NCBI GenBank assembly: GCA_013141115.1
Contig: JABFRP010000002.1
Span: forward strand, 1,104,647 to 1,168,646
Source: Ferruginibacter sp.
GTDB lineage: Bacteria > Bacteroidota > Bacteroidia > Chitinophagales > Chitinophagaceae
Direction: 5' to 3'
DNA: 64,000 nt
The position numbers were made by a program, and so were the translations under genes. Below, in pieces: positions 1 to 8,075 of the stretch (position 1 is the first letter of the stretch; the number at the start of each line of letters is the position of its first letter). The notes under the pieces were generated by a model. The model was not told the origin of the DNA. It worked only from the letters and a program-made list of their open reading frames with translations, and made no database searches.

Positions 1-790
1 AACTCACATTACCGCCGCCTGTATAGCGGCCATCGGTTCCGGCGCCTGCATAAATGCGGCCAAACTGTCCATTTTTAATTCCCGATTTGGTTATTATGTT
101 CACTGTTTTTACAGAGTTTCCGTCATCAAAGCCAGTAAGTTGTGCCTGGTCGCTCAATCGGTCAAATACCTGAATTTTATCAATTACTTCAGCAGGTAAA
201 TTCTTTAATGCTGCTGTGGCATCATCCCCAAAAAAATCCTTACCGTCAACGGTTACTTTTTTTACCTGTTCGCCCATGGCTGTTACTGTACCATCTCTGG
301 CAACAGTAATACCCGGTAATTTTTTTATCATATCCTCGGCTGTTGCATCGGGGTTTACCTTAAACTGGCTGGCGCTAAATTCGCTGGTATCGCCTTTTTG
401 CTTTACCGGTGGGGCTTTGGCAATAATGGTAATACCTGCTAAATCAGTTGCAATTTTAGATATGCTGAAGGGAATGGCTTCTTTATTACTCGCCTGCAAG
501 GCAATTTTCTGTTCTATTTTCTCGTAGCCGGTATAACTTATTTTTACAAGATATACTGCCGCATTTAAATTGCCGAATTGAAAATTACCCTTGCTGTCGC
601 TTACTTTTAATGCTACCTGGCTGCTATCTTTTTGTAACAAAAGCGCTACAGTAGCGCCAGAAATGGGGCTTTTATCTGCTTTATCTGTCAGTTTACCTTT
701 TAAAATAATATCCTGGCTATATAGCCCGGCCGATATAAGGCCCAAAACCAAAAACAATACGGTACTCTTTAGTATAAATTTTGCTTGCAT
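1..790 (-). CDS. TonB-dependent outer-membrane receptor, N-terminal part (partial)
   Basis: The gene enters from the left edge on the minus strand, so about 263 N-terminal residues are visible and the C-terminal barrel is missing. Residues 1-26 form a signal peptide. Residues 28-110 look like the carboxypeptidase-regulatory-like beta-sandwich common at the N-terminus of Bacteroidota receptors. From about 130 a TonB plug-like segment follows, with the KLPGI and VTVDGKDFFGDD signatures of the 'outer membrane beta-barrel family protein' group rather than classic SusC. No SusD partner can be seen inside the window. The substrate is unknown. The family call is fairly secure; the exact subfamily is not. 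Confidence 0.8.
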   Translation of the reverse strand, partial: MQAKFILKSTVLFLVLGLISAGLYSQDIILKGKLTDKADKSPISGATVALLLQKDSSQVALKVSDSKGNFQFGNLNAAVYLVKISYTGYEKIEQKIALQASNKEAIPFSISKIATDLAGITIIAKAPPVKQKGDTSEFSASQFKVNPDATAEDMIKKLPGITVARDGTVTAMGEQVKKVTVDGKDFFGDDATAALKNLPAEVIDKIQVFDRLSDQAQLTGFDDGNSVKTVNIITKSGIKNGQFGRIYAGAGTDGRYTGGGNVS

Positions 791-896
791 ATTACTTTAG
801 ACGACCGCATTGCAAAAAACTGTCGCAGCAACTTAATTTTTTTGGCAGCATAAATGCAATTTAGTTGCAAGCCATTAGCTTCCTAATTAATATACA

Positions 897-927
897 TTGG
901 TTAATTTGCTTTTTTACAATTAACTTG
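897..927 (+). promoter_or_regulatory. Putative sigma-A promoter of the DUF5606 gene
   Basis: TTG at 897-899 and TTAACTTG at 920-927 are separated by 20 bases, the Bacteroidota -33/-7 spacing. The -7 box matches TAnnTTTG at six of eight positions. It lies 21 bases before the ATG at 949. Confidence 0.35.
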
Positions 928-948
928 CGGCCCTAAAATTTTATTAGT

Positions 949-1452
949 ATGGAGTATAATAAATTAGCTTCTGTTACAGGAATGAGCGGTTTGTTCGAAT
1001 TGTTATCGTCTAAAGCAGATGGTGCAGTAGTGCGTTCTTTAGAAGATAATACCACTAAGTTTGTAAGCAGCCGTATTCATAACTTTTCTCACCTGGAAAG
1101 TATAGAAGTGTTTACTGTAAAAGATAATGTGAACTTATCAGAAGTGTTTTTAGCTATGAAGGCTAGTACCGAAAAACTACCTGATGCCAATGATGCCAAA
1201 GCGGTAAAAGTCTATTTTGGAAAAGTATATCCTGATATGGATTTTACCAGGGTATATGCCAGCGATACTAAAAAAATGGTAAAGTGGTTTGAAGTGCTGG
1301 TTAAAAATGAAGTAGAAATAAAACTGAGTGAGCTACCACAGGAAGGCACAGAAGCTGCAGTTGCTAAAGCTAAACCAACAGAACAAAAAACAGCGTCTGT
1401 AAAAAATAATGCGCCGGCAAAAAAAATAAATTCGCCAAGAAAGATGGCGTAG
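949..1452 (+). CDS. DUF5606 family protein
   Basis: A 167-residue cytoplasmic protein without signal peptide or membrane segment. Residues 1-130 match the DUF5606 pattern as I recall it: an N-terminal 'VTGMSGLFELLSSKADGAVVRSLED' type beta-rich part followed by the FGKVYPDMDFTRVY segment. The family is found in Bacteroidota and has no assigned function that I know of. The last 35 residues are a low-complexity Ala/Lys/Thr tail that may contact nucleic acid, which is a guess. It is monocistronic, with a putative promoter upstream and a strong hairpin terminator downstream. Confidence 0.8.
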   Translation: MEYNKLASVTGMSGLFELLSSKADGAVVRSLEDNTTKFVSSRIHNFSHLESIEVFTVKDNVNLSEVFLAMKASTEKLPDANDAKAVKVYFGKVYPDMDFTRVYASDTKKMVKWFEVLVKNEVEIKLSELPQEGTEAAVAKAKPTEQKTASVKNNAPAKKINSPRKMA

Positions 1453-1486
1453 ATTAGCCACTGATTACACAGATTTATACGGATTA
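1452..1486. repeat. Intergenic repeat with GATT every 9-11 bases
   Basis: Four GATT words start at 1452, 1463, 1472 and 1482, so they fall on one face of the helix. The pattern (GATTA, ACACAGATT) is of a kind scattered through intergenic DNA of Bacteroidota. Function unknown. Confidence 0.4.
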
Positions 1487-1494
1487 TAAAATAT

Positions 1495-1534
1495 AAAATC
1501 CTGCTATGGCTTTACGACTGTAGCAGGATTTTAA
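1495..1534 (+). terminator. Rho-independent terminator after the DUF5606 gene
   Basis: A perfect 12-bp stem (1495-1506 with 1521-1532) closes a 14-base loop. The stem begins AAAATCCTGC and ends in GGATTTT, supplying the U-tract. Confidence 0.75.
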
Positions 1535-1539
1535 AATTT

Positions 1540-1570
1540 CACAACTCACGATTCACCCCTCACAACTCAC
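1540..1570. repeat. Short direct repeat, member of a dispersed intergenic family
   Basis: CACAACTCAC occurs at 1540-1549 and 1561-1570, 21 bases apart. Between them, the reverse complement of 1548-1557 (GGTGAATCGT) recurs at 15850-15859. It lies directly before the M3 peptidase start. Confidence 0.45.
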
Positions 1571-1574
1571 CAAT

Positions 1575-3293
1575 ATGTACACCGCCAACATACAAAAACT
1601 GCCTCGCCACTTTGTTCCAACCAATTTTACAGTTACCGACTGGAGCAGCCTGGAACCTTTTTTTAAAAATTTATTGGAAAGAAATATTGAAACCAAGGCC
1701 GATCTGGAACAATGGTTAAAAGACCAGAGTGAGTTGGAGGCATTGGTAAGTGAAGACGCCTGCTGGCGGCAGATACACATGACCTGTGATACAGAAAATA
1801 AAAGCCTTGAAGAAGCTTTTAATTTTTTCTGCATGGAAATTCAGCCTAAAATTCAACCTTATGCCGATGCGTTAAATAAAAAGTTAGTGGCTCATCCATT
1901 AGCAGCAGAGCTGGATACTAATAAATATTTTACGTACCTGCGTAGTGTAAAAAAAAGTATTGAATTATTCAGAGAAGAAAATATTCCGTTGCAGGCCGAG
2001 CTTGCGGTGTTGCAGCAGCACTATGGTGTTATTACCGGCAAAATGATGGTAACTGTTGATGGTAAAGAATATACTTTACAGCAAGCTGCCAAATTTTTAG
2101 AAAGCCACGACAGAGCAAAACGTGAAGAAGTGTACAGAAAAATTCAGGGTAGAAGATTGGAAGATACTGCTGCACTGAGTGATTTATATAACCAGTTAAT
2201 TGAAAAAAGAAACAAGGAAGCAGTAAATGCCGGTTTTAGTAATTACAGGGATTATCGCTTTAAAGAACTGGGCCGCTTCGATTATACCAAAGAAGATTGC
2301 TATCAATTTCATGATGCGGTAAAGCAACATGTGCTGCCACTGGTAAACATCATCTATCAAAAGAAAAAACAAAAATTAGGTTTAGATAAATTAAGGCCAT
2401 GGGATATTGATGCAGAACCTGCCGGTACGGAACCATTACGTCCGTTTAAAACCAGCGATGAATTAATTAATAAATCTATTGAGTGTTTTACCAAGCTGCG
2501 TCCTTTTTTTGGCGATTGCCTTAAAAAAATGAACGAGATAAAACACCTCGACCTGGAAAGCCGTAAAGGCAAAGCACCCGGCGGCTACAACTGCCCGTTA
2601 GCAGAAAGTGGCGCCCCATTTATTTTTATGAATGCGGCAGGGCAAATGCATGATGTAACTACCATGGTACATGAGGGTGGGCATGCTATTCATTCTTTTT
2701 TAGCGCATCCTTTAGAGTTGAGTGGTTTTAAAGAATACCCCATGGAAATTGCAGAAGTGGCCAGCATGAGCATGGAATTATTCAGCATGGATGAATGGGC
2801 AACTTTTTTTGATAATGATGCCGATTTACTTAGGGCTAAAGAACACCAATTAGAAAGGGTGATCACTATTTTTCCATGGATAGCTATTATTGATAAATTT
2901 CAACACTGGATATACGAAAATCCAACGCATACCAACGAACAACGCACTGCTAAGTGGAATGAAATTTTAAAGGAATTTCAGGATAGCGTAATTGATTACA
3001 GCGGATTGGAAAATTACCGCAGCAATGCATGGCAGCGCCAGTTGCATTTATTTGAAGTACCCTTTTATTATATTGAATACGGCATTGCACAATTAGGTGC
3101 TATTGGTATGTGGATGCAATACAAACAAAACCCACAACAGGCTTTAGATAATTATTGCAGTGCATTAGCATTAGGCGGTACTAAAACATTACCGCAGCTT
3201 TTTGAAACTGCCGGATTAAAATTTGATTTTAGCCCGGATAAAATTAAAGTGCTGATGGAGTTTGTAAAGAAGGAGATGGATAAGGTTGTATAA
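1575..3293 (+). CDS. M3 family oligoendopeptidase (PepF-like)
   Basis: A 572-residue cytoplasmic zinc metallopeptidase, expected to cleave short peptides. The zinc motif HEGGH is at residues 366-370, with the third-ligand region EVAS at about 394, as in the PepF/M3B branch. The length fits the family (about 560-600). The helical N-terminal domain occupies roughly residues 20-190. There is no signal peptide. The gene stands alone between two hairpin terminators, so it is probably transcribed by itself. The start follows a repeat-rich spacer with no clear promoter, so the exact N-terminus is less certain than the family. Confidence 0.93.
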   Translation: MYTANIQKLPRHFVPTNFTVTDWSSLEPFFKNLLERNIETKADLEQWLKDQSELEALVSEDACWRQIHMTCDTENKSLEEAFNFFCMEIQPKIQPYADALNKKLVAHPLAAELDTNKYFTYLRSVKKSIELFREENIPLQAELAVLQQHYGVITGKMMVTVDGKEYTLQQAAKFLESHDRAKREEVYRKIQGRRLEDTAALSDLYNQLIEKRNKEAVNAGFSNYRDYRFKELGRFDYTKEDCYQFHDAVKQHVLPLVNIIYQKKKQKLGLDKLRPWDIDAEPAGTEPLRPFKTSDELINKSIECFTKLRPFFGDCLKKMNEIKHLDLESRKGKAPGGYNCPLAESGAPFIFMNAAGQMHDVTTMVHEGGHAIHSFLAHPLELSGFKEYPMEIAEVASMSMELFSMDEWATFFDNDADLLRAKEHQLERVITIFPWIAIIDKFQHWIYENPTHTNEQRTAKWNEILKEFQDSVIDYSGLENYRSNAWQRQLHLFEVPFYYIEYGIAQLGAIGMWMQYKQNPQQALDNYCSALALGGTKTLPQLFETAGLKFDFSPDKIKVLMEFVKKEMDKVV

Positions 3294-3321
3294 AAGATCA
3301 ACCGCAAATTATAATTAACAT

Positions 3322-3356
3322 AAAAAAAGATTGCCTGCATGGGTAATCTTTTTTAT
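3322..3356. terminator. Bidirectional terminator between the M3 peptidase and GDPD genes
   Basis: AAAAAAGATTGCC pairs with GGGTAATCTTTTTT around a small loop, with one G-T wobble. A-run and T-run flank the stem, so it can serve both convergent genes. Confidence 0.75.
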
Positions 3357-3357
3357 T

Positions 3358-4158
3358 TTACTTAACCCGTTCCTTAATTCTTTGCAACAATAATTCCGGT
3401 TCATTGGTAGTAATAAAATTAAATTCGGCCCCCAATAGCCAATCCATCGTTTCGGTATCATTAACCGTCCAGGCATTTAATATCAGTCCATTCTTTTTGG
3501 CCTTATCTATCCAGTTAGTATTTTTTTTAAATACCGAAAAATGATAATCGGCGCCACTGATGACGTCTGCTTTTAAATCGTCCGGCGATTTGTCTCCATT
3601 TAGATATTGTGTGGAAGCAGCCGGATAATTTTCATGTATCCGTTTTAAAATATCGTAATCAAAACTGATGTACACCGTCATTGTTTCCGCATGTAATTCC
3701 TTTACCATTTTTACTACCCTGTCTGCAATTAACTTTCCCCGCTCTTTACTAATGTCTGATGGTTTTATTTCCAGCACCAACTTTGTTTGTAAGTTATTTT
3801 GCAAACCGGCAAGCAAATACTGGCGTAGTGTTGGCAATACTTCACCATTAGATAATTTGAACTGTGTTAATACCGAAAAATCAGTTTTTTCAATAGCCAT
3901 TTTGTTATACACCGGATCGTGATTAATAATAAGCGAATCATCGGCGGTCATACGTACATCAAATTCAGAACCTGCACAGTGCAGCCTGATGGCCTCTTTT
4001 AACGAAGCGATAGAATTTTCGGGTAAATTGTTTTTTTTAAATGCCCCACGATGCGCTACTACGGAATTAGCAGCAAACTTAATTTTGCTGGTACTATTTT
4101 TTGTGCCTGCACATCCAAATAATAATGTTAATGCCAGGGCAATGTAAACTGTTCTCAA
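3358..4158 (-). CDS. Glycerophosphodiester phosphodiesterase lipoprotein
   Basis: A 266-residue GDPD (TIM barrel) that should hydrolyse glycerophosphodiesters. A lipoprotein signal ends at C16. Family residues are intact: H36-R37 (VVAHRG), E47 (PENS), E65 and D67 (EFDVRMT), and H80-D81 (NHD). The C-terminal part keeps NAWTVND and the ITTNEP motif. The start is TTG at 4158, six bases after the stop of the GH144 gene, so the two are co-transcribed. As the last gene of a SusC/SusD locus it probably acts on phosphoglycerol groups attached to the imported glycan. That role is inference; a general scavenging role for lipid-derived glycerophosphodiesters is the alternative. Confidence 0.9.
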   Translation of the reverse strand: MRTVYIALALTLLFGCAGTKNSTSKIKFAANSVVAHRGAFKKNNLPENSIASLKEAIRLHCAGSEFDVRMTADDSLIINHDPVYNKMAIEKTDFSVLTQFKLSNGEVLPTLRQYLLAGLQNNLQTKLVLEIKPSDISKERGKLIADRVVKMVKELHAETMTVYISFDYDILKRIHENYPAASTQYLNGDKSPDDLKADVISGADYHFSVFKKNTNWIDKAKKNGLILNAWTVNDTETMDWLLGAEFNFITTNEPELLLQRIKERVK

Positions 4159-4164
4159 TTTTTT

Positions 4165-5517
4165 TTATTTTAAATGCGGACTTTTAAATTCTAATTTTTT
4201 CAGCCCTTTTTTTATTTCGGGGCAACTCATAAATAAATTCCACAGTAAACCGCTGCGGTAATTTTCCATCATCACTACTATCGGCCCCTGGTCAATAGCC
4301 AGATACCTTGGCGTATACCAATTTGCAGTTTCGCTGAATGCATCATAAAAGCCATAAGGGCCCCAAACTTTATCCTTAATAGCGGAGTACCAACGCATCA
4401 TTGCAGCCATCGATTGTTGTGGCGTATATGGAAAAGAAGAGAGTGCGGCTGTTGGCGAAATTACACCAAGATCTCTTTTTTCGGAAGGTGCATGCCCTGC
4501 ATACCCTTTTATAGAATAGCTGGAAGTTAGTCCCCAACTATCGGCACCATATCCTTTATATTTTTTAGGATTATCTGTACACCACTGGTAATTGATTAAA
4601 GCCAGGTTGGTATTTTCCAGCCAGTAATCGGCATATTTATCTTTTAATCCACGCGGATCAAGGCCAAGGTAAGAATAGTGCGACCAGAATAAAGGCCCGC
4701 CATTTACCGCATCGCCCTGATGATGCATTTGCAAAGTATAATTTTTATATGCCGGAGGGTTGTTGCTTATCTTCCCATTTTCTGCCCAGCCTTCATGATA
4801 TACTTCTGCAGGCACCGCATGTGTGGGTGAAGATGCCGCCAATATATACATGATCAAACATTCGTTATAACCATGTACTGCAAAATTCATATCCCATGCA
4901 AAATTGGGGCTCCAGTGCCAGTATAAAACATTTTTACCATTACGATACCAGTTAAATTCCACAGCTTTCCAAAGTGTATCAATTCTTGCCGCTAGTGCTT
5001 TTTCTTCTGCACTGCCATTTTTAAAATACTGGCGCACACAAAGCAGGCCCTGTATCATAAAAGATGTTTCTACCAAATCGCCGCCATCGTCTTTTTTACC
5101 AAATGGTTTTACTTTTCCTGTTTCGCCATTCCACCAGTGGGGCCATGCGCCATGAAAACGATCTGCAGTTTCTAAAAAATGAACAATTTTTTCTAACTGT
5201 TGCACCCCTTGCTTTCGGGTAATAAAATTTCTTTCAATACCAACTAAGATGGCCATTACGCCAAATCCACCGCCGCCACTGGTAACTGTACTCTTATCAT
5301 TTTGCGGATAAATATTATCTGCATGAAATCTTTCTCTTGCTAATCCACTGGTGGGTTCAGCTCCATCATAAAAATACTGAAAGGCGGCCTGCTGTACAGT
5401 GGTAAATATTTTTTCCTCTTCAACAGAAAAAAATACTTGCTTATTGGCTACATTTTTTTTTGAATGAGCGCAACCAATACTGCCAAAAATAATAAAGGAT
5501 AATAAAAACAATCGCAT
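4165..5517 (-). CDS. GH144-type (glucoamylase-like PF10091) lipoprotein, putative beta-1,2-glucanase
   Basis: A 450-residue lipoprotein (lipidated Cys16) made of one large alpha-toroid-like domain of the COG5368/'glucoamylase family' type. Recognisable blocks are the FQYFYDGAEP start, the TSGGGGFG block, GAWPHWWNGETG, the acidic DDGGDLVETSFM block, and late DLGVISPTAA and AIDQGPIVVMMENY. This family contains GH144, whose characterised members (one from Chitinophaga) are endo-beta-1,2-glucanases; a related Parabacteroides enzyme releases sophorose. The gene lies 69 bases after the LamG gene, across a hairpin, and 6 bases before the GDPD gene. Family call is strong; linkage specificity is inferred. 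Confidence 0.85.
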   Translation of the reverse strand: MRLFLLSFIIFGSIGCAHSKKNVANKQVFFSVEEEKIFTTVQQAAFQYFYDGAEPTSGLARERFHADNIYPQNDKSTVTSGGGGFGVMAILVGIERNFITRKQGVQQLEKIVHFLETADRFHGAWPHWWNGETGKVKPFGKKDDGGDLVETSFMIQGLLCVRQYFKNGSAEEKALAARIDTLWKAVEFNWYRNGKNVLYWHWSPNFAWDMNFAVHGYNECLIMYILAASSPTHAVPAEVYHEGWAENGKISNNPPAYKNYTLQMHHQGDAVNGGPLFWSHYSYLGLDPRGLKDKYADYWLENTNLALINYQWCTDNPKKYKGYGADSWGLTSSYSIKGYAGHAPSEKRDLGVISPTAALSSFPYTPQQSMAAMMRWYSAIKDKVWGPYGFYDAFSETANWYTPRYLAIDQGPIVVMMENYRSGLLWNLFMSCPEIKKGLKKLEFKSPHLK

Positions 5518-5535
5518 ATAAAAAAGTATAAAATA

Positions 5536-5578
5536 AAAAAAGGCATACAGCTAAAAACAACTGCTGCATACCTTTTTT
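5536..5578 (-). terminator. Terminator/attenuator between the LamG and GH144 genes
   Basis: On the minus strand a 16-bp stem (5563-5578 with 5536-5551, two G-T wobbles) is followed by a T-run. It lies 9 bases after the LamG stop, inside the PUL, and should lower read-through into the enzyme genes. Confidence 0.65.
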
Positions 5579-5586
5579 ACAAAAAA

Positions 5587-6474
5587 TTATTTATTGGCTT
5601 TACCCAAGTTGTATAAAGCTTTTATATGTGCATCAGGAAATGTTTTGTTGTAAAACCTTATCTCATCCAGCTGGCCAGTCATTGGGGCAAAAGTCACATC
5701 TGCATTAACAACCTTACCAGGAATACCATTGTAATTAGAACCAATGATGATTTCGCTGGGCTCCCACGATTTAAACAAATTATTGCCTACACCCCTGTTG
5801 GGGAAAGCACCTACTTTAATTCCATTAAGCCAGTTGTTAAAAACACCTGTGTTGTAGTCGTATGTTAATACAATATGATTCCATTGAGCTAATTTAGTTT
5901 TATCCAGCACATTATTTAAGTTATCCTGTGTACCACCGCCAATGGTAGTAAACGTTGGAGCAATACGAAGTACCGAATCGTTTGTTGCAGGATATCCATT
6001 TGTATTAAGTATAAAATTGAGGTTGCCTGTAAAAATACCCGGCCTGGCCAGTTGAAACAGCATCGTTCTTTTGGATCCATTGTTCGAAATTTTTACCCAG
6101 GTGCTCATCGTCCAGCTTTTTAACGAATCAGTTTTAAATTTTTGAAACTGTACAGGAAAATATACATATCCTGCGGCCAGGCTTAAAGCTTTGCCTCTTA
6201 CTCCGCCCGTTACATAAGTATCATTTACAGATGAACCGGGTACTGTACCACTTACCAATTCATTTTTAGTATCATCAAAACTCCAGTAAGCAATAAGGTT
6301 TTCCGGAAACACTTCATCCGAACTGGTGTAGCCATCAATTTTTCCATCATAATTGGCCGGGTTAACATCGGGTAAATTATTAGGATTACCATCTTTTTTG
6401 CAGGATGCGGTTGCCATTGCAAGAATTGCAGTGTACAACATCCAGTTTTTTGTATAAGCTTTTAAAAATTTCAT
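5587..6474 (-). CDS. LamG-domain surface lipoprotein of the PUL
   Basis: A 295-residue lipoprotein (lipobox ending at C25, followed by KK). Residues about 60-290 form a concanavalin-A-like LamG jelly roll (PF13385 type): LIAYWSFDD at the start, WTMSTWVKI in the middle, QWNHIVLTYD, and LDEIRFYNKTFPDAHIKALY at the end. It occupies the position where SusE/SusF-like glycan-binding proteins usually sit, directly after SusD (26-base gap). It is therefore likely a surface glycan-binding protein. A hydrolytic role cannot be excluded, but I see no catalytic signature. Confidence 0.85.
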   Translation of the reverse strand: MKFLKAYTKNWMLYTAILAMATASCKKDGNPNNLPDVNPANYDGKIDGYTSSDEVFPENLIAYWSFDDTKNELVSGTVPGSSVNDTYVTGGVRGKALSLAAGYVYFPVQFQKFKTDSLKSWTMSTWVKISNNGSKRTMLFQLARPGIFTGNLNFILNTNGYPATNDSVLRIAPTFTTIGGGTQDNLNNVLDKTKLAQWNHIVLTYDYNTGVFNNWLNGIKVGAFPNRGVGNNLFKSWEPSEIIIGSNYNGIPGKVVNADVTFAPMTGQLDEIRFYNKTFPDAHIKALYNLGKANK

Positions 6475-6500
6475 TTTAAAATAATTTTTTGGTGATACAA

Positions 6501-8054
6501 TTAATACCCTGGGTTTTGTGTAAGTACGCCTGCACTTAAATCTATTTGTGCTTGTGGAATAGGCAATAACACATCTCTGGTATTACTAAAATTGGGTTTG
6601 CCAGAGGCATTTAATGTTGCAGCTGCAATACCCCAACGAACCAGGTCGAAAAAGCGGTCATGTTCCATTGCCAGTTCTACTCTACGTTCTCTGCGGATAG
6701 CATCTCTTAATGTTGCCTGATCTGTTGTAGTTACGTCTGGCAAAATACCGGCAATACCATTTCGTGCCCTTAACCTTACGGAGTTTAAAGCCGTTTTTGC
6801 TGCGGTAATATTAGCTGCTCCTCCAACTTCATTGGCAGCTTCGGCATACATTAACACTACATCTGCATAACGAAGAATACGCACATTCATCCAATAACCA
6901 AACCTGTTACCTACAGAAGAACGTATGGCAGGGTTGGTGTACACTTTATTATTGTATCGTGGGTTAGGCAAACCAACAGGCAGGTTTTCGCCATAGATAG
7001 TTTGATATACTGTAGTAGCTGTACTGGTATATAAAATAGTTCTGGCTTTACGTGGATCATTGGTTTCGTAAGCCGCTTCTAAATAAGTACTGGGCGAATT
7101 CCATCCCCATCCCATATCAAAAATACCCGAACCCCTTATGCCTTGTATTTGTGCATATTGTACACCGTTAGTGGTAGGGAAAGACGCATTAGCTGTTGCC
7201 TGCACTTCAAAAACAGATTCTTTACTATTCTCTCCTTCTTCTCTAAATATTTTATCGAAAGAAGTGGAAAGGTTGTATTGGCCCGATGCCATTACTACAT
7301 TTGCTGCATCCATTGCCAATTGCCATTTTTGCTGGGTGAGGTACACTTTAGCCAGTAAGCTATTGGCAGCACCACTGGTTAAGCGGCCCGGAAAAGTAGC
7401 AGCATTCCAACCAAGTGGTAAGTTGGCCGCTGCAAAAGTTAAATCGCTTTCAATAAACGCATACAATTGTGCCGCACTGCTTTGTGGTACATTATTTTGT
7501 GCAGCCGGGTTGGTAAATAAAGAATCAATCAATGGCACCCTTCCAAATAAACGCACCATCATAAAATAAGCATAGCCTCTCATAAATTTGGCTTCGGCAA
7601 TAGTTTGATTTTTTATAGCATCAGGCGCTACAATAAGTGTATTGGTATTTACTTCTTTAATAGTGCTGTTACATTTATTGATCAGGCTATAATACCCCAG
7701 CCATAATGTATTACAAAATCCGTTGCTGGGGGTTACCGGAAAATTATCCATATCTATAGCATTGGAACCGCCATCGGCTGGTGTGCTGCCTTTATCGGCA
7801 TCATCGCTACGTATGCTTGTGGCTGTTATAAACGACTGGCTGTGTACATTAAAACTTCTTAGTTCGTTATAAGCACCAAAAATAAATTGGTCGTACGGGC
7901 CCGATCCGCCCGGATAAGGATAATTATCTGAATCATATCCGCCCTGTCGGTTGGTATCTAAAAAATTTTTTGAGCAACCTGCAAATAAAGACAGCATTAC
8001 AATTGCCACCATTGACAGCAAAACGGGTGTTAAATTTTTTTGTAATTGTTTCAT
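6501..8054 (-). CDS. SusD/RagB family nutrient-binding outer-membrane lipoprotein
   Basis: A 517-residue SusD-like lipoprotein (lipobox LFAGC, C27). The N-terminal region holds the TPR-like helices (AEAKFMRGYAYFMMVRLFG at about residues 150-170). The C-terminal block has the family ending IRRERRVELAMEHDRFFDLVRWG and LLPIPQAQIDLS. It forms the lid over the SusC barrel and captures the glycan at the cell surface. It follows susC by 21 bases, the usual coupled pair. Substrate cannot be read from the sequence; the neighbouring GH144-type enzyme suggests a beta-1,2-glucan. Confidence 0.96.
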   Translation of the reverse strand: MKQLQKNLTPVLLSMVAIVMLSLFAGCSKNFLDTNRQGGYDSDNYPYPGGSGPYDQFIFGAYNELRSFNVHSQSFITATSIRSDDADKGSTPADGGSNAIDMDNFPVTPSNGFCNTLWLGYYSLINKCNSTIKEVNTNTLIVAPDAIKNQTIAEAKFMRGYAYFMMVRLFGRVPLIDSLFTNPAAQNNVPQSSAAQLYAFIESDLTFAAANLPLGWNAATFPGRLTSGAANSLLAKVYLTQQKWQLAMDAANVVMASGQYNLSTSFDKIFREEGENSKESVFEVQATANASFPTTNGVQYAQIQGIRGSGIFDMGWGWNSPSTYLEAAYETNDPRKARTILYTSTATTVYQTIYGENLPVGLPNPRYNNKVYTNPAIRSSVGNRFGYWMNVRILRYADVVLMYAEAANEVGGAANITAAKTALNSVRLRARNGIAGILPDVTTTDQATLRDAIRRERRVELAMEHDRFFDLVRWGIAAATLNASGKPNFSNTRDVLLPIPQAQIDLSAGVLTQNPGY

Positions 8055-8075
8055 ATAAAAAAAATTAAAACGTAA

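Noticed and set aside
1553..1834. 93-residue minus-strand frame over the start of the M3 peptidase gene
   Set aside because: A shadow of the real coding frame, which has the full M3 family signature.
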